In this document: in pieces, positions 22,083-23,971 of the stretch
Layout of the letters: the number at the start of each line of letters is the position of its first letter
Position numbering within the stretch: the stretch's first letter is position 1
IMG/VR virus record: IMGVR_UViG_3300008266_000461
Span: 1 to 23,971 of that record
DNA: 23,971 bases
Reading direction: 5' to 3' (one strand)
Source of the DNA: a virus
Position numbers and translations under genes: made by a program
The notes under the pieces: generated by a model
Told to the model about the DNA's origin: nothing
Database searches by the model: none
The model's input: only the letters and a program-made list of their open reading frames with translations

Positions 22083-23971
22083 AACATTTATTATTCTTGT
22101 TGTTGTGTCCTTTATTTTTATTTTCTCAAGACACATTATTTAACAAAAAATTAGACAATATTACGGTTCGTTCCGTAACTAAAAAAGAAACTAACGTAGC
22201 TGTTCTTAACACAATTAGGAACAGCTCCGTTGTTTCTGATGGACTATCAGTTGAATTTATTAAAAAAACACCAGATCGTACAGTAGGTGATGCTCTTAAA
22301 AGAGTAAATGGTGTTACAATACAAAACGATAAATTTGTATTAGTACGTGGTTTAGCTGATAGATATAATTTAGCTTTACTAAATAAAACCTACTTACCAT
22401 CAACTGAACCTGATCGTAGAGCATTTTCATTTGACATTATACCTTCAGGGTTAATAGATAATATAATTGTAGCCAAATCAGCTACTGCTAATTTACCTGG
22501 AGATTTTGCAGGTGGTGTTATTCAAATTGCTACTAAAGATGTTTCTAGCAATTTTTTCTCCTTAAGCCTGGGGTTAAGTTATGGAATGGTGTCTACGTTT
22601 CAAAAATTCAACTTGGTGGAATCTATTCAGTTCCCTTCAATGTTCCCTTCTACTTACAAATACCGCATAAGTAGTAATGGAGACAAAAGAGCATACACCA
22701 AGTCAATTAATTCACCTCAGGCTAAACAATTTATATCTATTCCTAATACAAATGGATCTTTATCTTTTGGTTTAAAGAAAAACAATTGGAATTTCTTATT
22801 TAGCTCTACCGCTAGAAATACTTATTCTTTAAATTATATAGATAGACAAGATTATCAATCATCAACCGAATTAGCATATAAGTATAAAGATACGCTATTT
22901 ACTAAAACAACACTATTAAACGGTTTAGCTAATATCACTTATACAGGTAAAAACAAATATAGTTTAAAAACATTATTTAATCATCAAATTGAGCAATCAT
23001 ATTTGACTCGTAATGGTGAAAATTATGATAATGTTCAAAATGTAAGAAGTAACTCTTCTAACCACATTATTAAAACTGTTATAAACTCACAATTTGAAGG
23101 TAAAATTAAAACATTAGATTTTAACTTAGGTTATAATTTAATGTTACGTGATCAACCTGATTATAGAGTAAATCCAATTACAAAATCGTTAGGTATAAAT
23201 GAACTTTATGCTGTAGCATGGAGAGACACATACCGTTTTTGGAGTGTAATGGATGAAAATAGCTTTAATGGTAATTTAAATAAATCATTTAATAAAATTA
23301 AAGTTGGTGGCGGTTATCTTAAAAGATTAAGAAATTTCAAAGCCAGAATATTCAGATATGAAGCAGCAGATATGCTAAATGAAATTACAAACAATACAGA
23401 CAAATATGTAGCTGATTTTGATTTAGCAAATGGATATGTGATGTATGATAATGAGTTCGGAAAATGGAAATTAAATACTGGTTTAAGAACAGAATACAAT
23501 TTATTTAATGTACAAACAGCTGATTTTAGCGGTACAAAAATTAATGTAAATAGAAAGTATTTAGATGTTTTACCATCATTAAATTTATCTTATAATTTAG
23601 ATAAAACTAAATACCGCTTATCAGCTAGTAAAACATTATCACGTCCTGAATTTAGAGAAGTAGCTAATTTTGCTTACTATGATTTTGTTCGTAACGCACA
23701 ATTATTAGGTAACCCTAATTTAGAAAAATCAGACATCTATAATTTAGATCTTAAATATGAATTTTACCCTAAATCAGGTGAAAATATATCTGTAGCTTTA
23801 TTTGGTAAAAACTTCATTAAACCAATTGAGCAAATTGTAGCAGACGGTTCTGTACCCTCAAATTTACTTTTATCATTCACCAACCCCAAATCAGCTATAA
23901 TTTATGGTGTTGAATTTGAAATTCGTAAAAAAGTAAATGAGTGGTTAGATTTTTACACAAATACAGCTTTA
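22079..23971 (+). CDS. TonB-dependent outer-membrane receptor (3'-truncated by window)
   Basis: An open frame of 631 codons that runs off the window without a stop. No ATG is available: an in-frame TGA lies at 22061, so TTG 22079 is the best start, giving the signal peptide [16 protein letters not shown] before QD. A TonB-box-like NITVRSV (about 25-31) precedes a complete plug domain: [51 protein letters not shown] and [13 protein letters not shown]. The rest is alternating beta-barrel sequence, including the [14 protein letters not shown] barrel element. This matches Bacteroidetes TonB-dependent receptors, which import siderophores, vitamins or glycans and also serve as phage receptors. The N-terminal carboxypeptidase-regulatory-like domain common in Bacteroidetes members is absent. 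Its presence behind phage replication genes is highly unusual. Confidence 0.85.
   Translation, partial: MKHLLFLLLCPLFLFSQDTLFNKKLDNITVRSVTKKETNVAVLNTIRNSSVVSDGLSVEFIKKTPDRTVGDALKRVNGVTIQNDKFVLVRGLADRYNLALLNKTYLPSTEPDRRAFSFDIIPSGLIDNIIVAKSATANLPGDFAGGVIQIATKDVSSNFFSLSLGLSYGMVSTFQKFNLVESIQFPSMFPSTYKYRISSNGDKRAYTKSINSPQAKQFISIPNTNGSLSFGLKKNNWNFLFSSTARNTYSLNYIDRQDYQSSTELAYKYKDTLFTKTTLLNGLANITYTGKNKYSLKTLFNHQIEQSYLTRNGENYDNVQNVRSNSSNHIIKTVINSQFEGKIKTLDFNLGYNLMLRDQPDYRVNPITKSLGINELYAVAWRDTYRFWSVMDENSFNGNLNKSFNKIKVGGGYLKRLRNFKARIFRYEAADMLNEITNNTDKYVADFDLANGYVMYDNEFGKWKLNTGLRTEYNLFNVQTADFSGTKINVNRKYLDVLPSLNLSYNLDKTKYRLSASKTLSRPEFREVANFAYYDFVRNAQLLGNPNLEKSDIYNLDLKYEFYPKSGENISVALFGKNFIKPIEQIVADGSVPSNLLLSFTNPKSAIIYGVEFEIRKKVNEWLDFYTNTAL

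Noticed and set aside
1-23971. tRNA or rRNA genes
   Set aside because: I saw no cloverleaf-like sequence or rRNA signature; intergenic gaps are too short almost everywhere. A tRNA scan would be decisive.

Overview
The window looks like part of a T4-like tailed phage (myovirus) genome from a Bacteroidetes host. Three things support this. (1) There is a contiguous block of contractile-tail baseplate genes: a gp5-type spike, a GPW/gp25 wedge protein, a gp6/J-like wedge protein, and very large downstream structural proteins. (2) Nearby are typical T4-like companions: a gp55-like late sigma factor, a GH19 lysin, a GIY-YIG endonuclease, a CHC2/TOPRIM primase and a PD-(D/E)XK nuclease. (3) DNA is very AT-rich, start codons are preceded by A-rich AAATTAAA-type leaders rather than Shine-Dalgarno sites, and promoter-like TTTG-N20-TAnnTT elements resemble Bacteroidetes promoters. 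All recognisable genes lie on the + strand. Head, sheath and tube genes are not in the window.

Layout. 1-2670: accessory region of at least ten small genes (37-83 aa), most too short for routine ORF calling. Many are preceded by a near-identical leader (TATATTCAC or TATATTCATATCAC, then an A-rich stretch and ATG), often with a GC-rich hairpin just upstream. The region ends in an anomalously GC-rich patch with 11-bp tandem repeats (1976-2029). 2673-5077: small coiled-coil or membrane proteins plus the late sigma factor (3888-4661). 5074-12200: baseplate block (spike, coiled-coil/membrane protein, gp25-like, gp6-like) with an embedded GH19 lysin and a beta-rich structural protein. 12200-19314: a 1484-aa structural protein and three smaller virion/fibre-type proteins, two of which share a C-terminal module. 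19304-22050: overlapping or tightly packed GIY-YIG endonuclease, primase, SAM methyltransferase and RecB-like nuclease. 22079-23971: the 5' part, still open at the window edge, of a TonB-dependent outer-membrane receptor with signal peptide, plug and barrel, apparently starting at TTG directly after an 8-codon leader ORF.

How it fits together (inference): the sigma factor probably redirects host polymerase to late promoters. A recurrent TATATTTAT(A/T) box, 14-19 nt upstream of six genes (most of them structural), is a candidate target. A second promoter-like class (TTG-N20-TATATTGAG) precedes the sigma and primase genes. The most surprising gene is the TonB-dependent receptor, a typical Bacteroidetes host protein placed directly behind phage replication genes. 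It could be a nutrient-uptake auxiliary gene, a receptor-altering or superinfection-exclusion protein, or evidence of a host junction or chimeric assembly.
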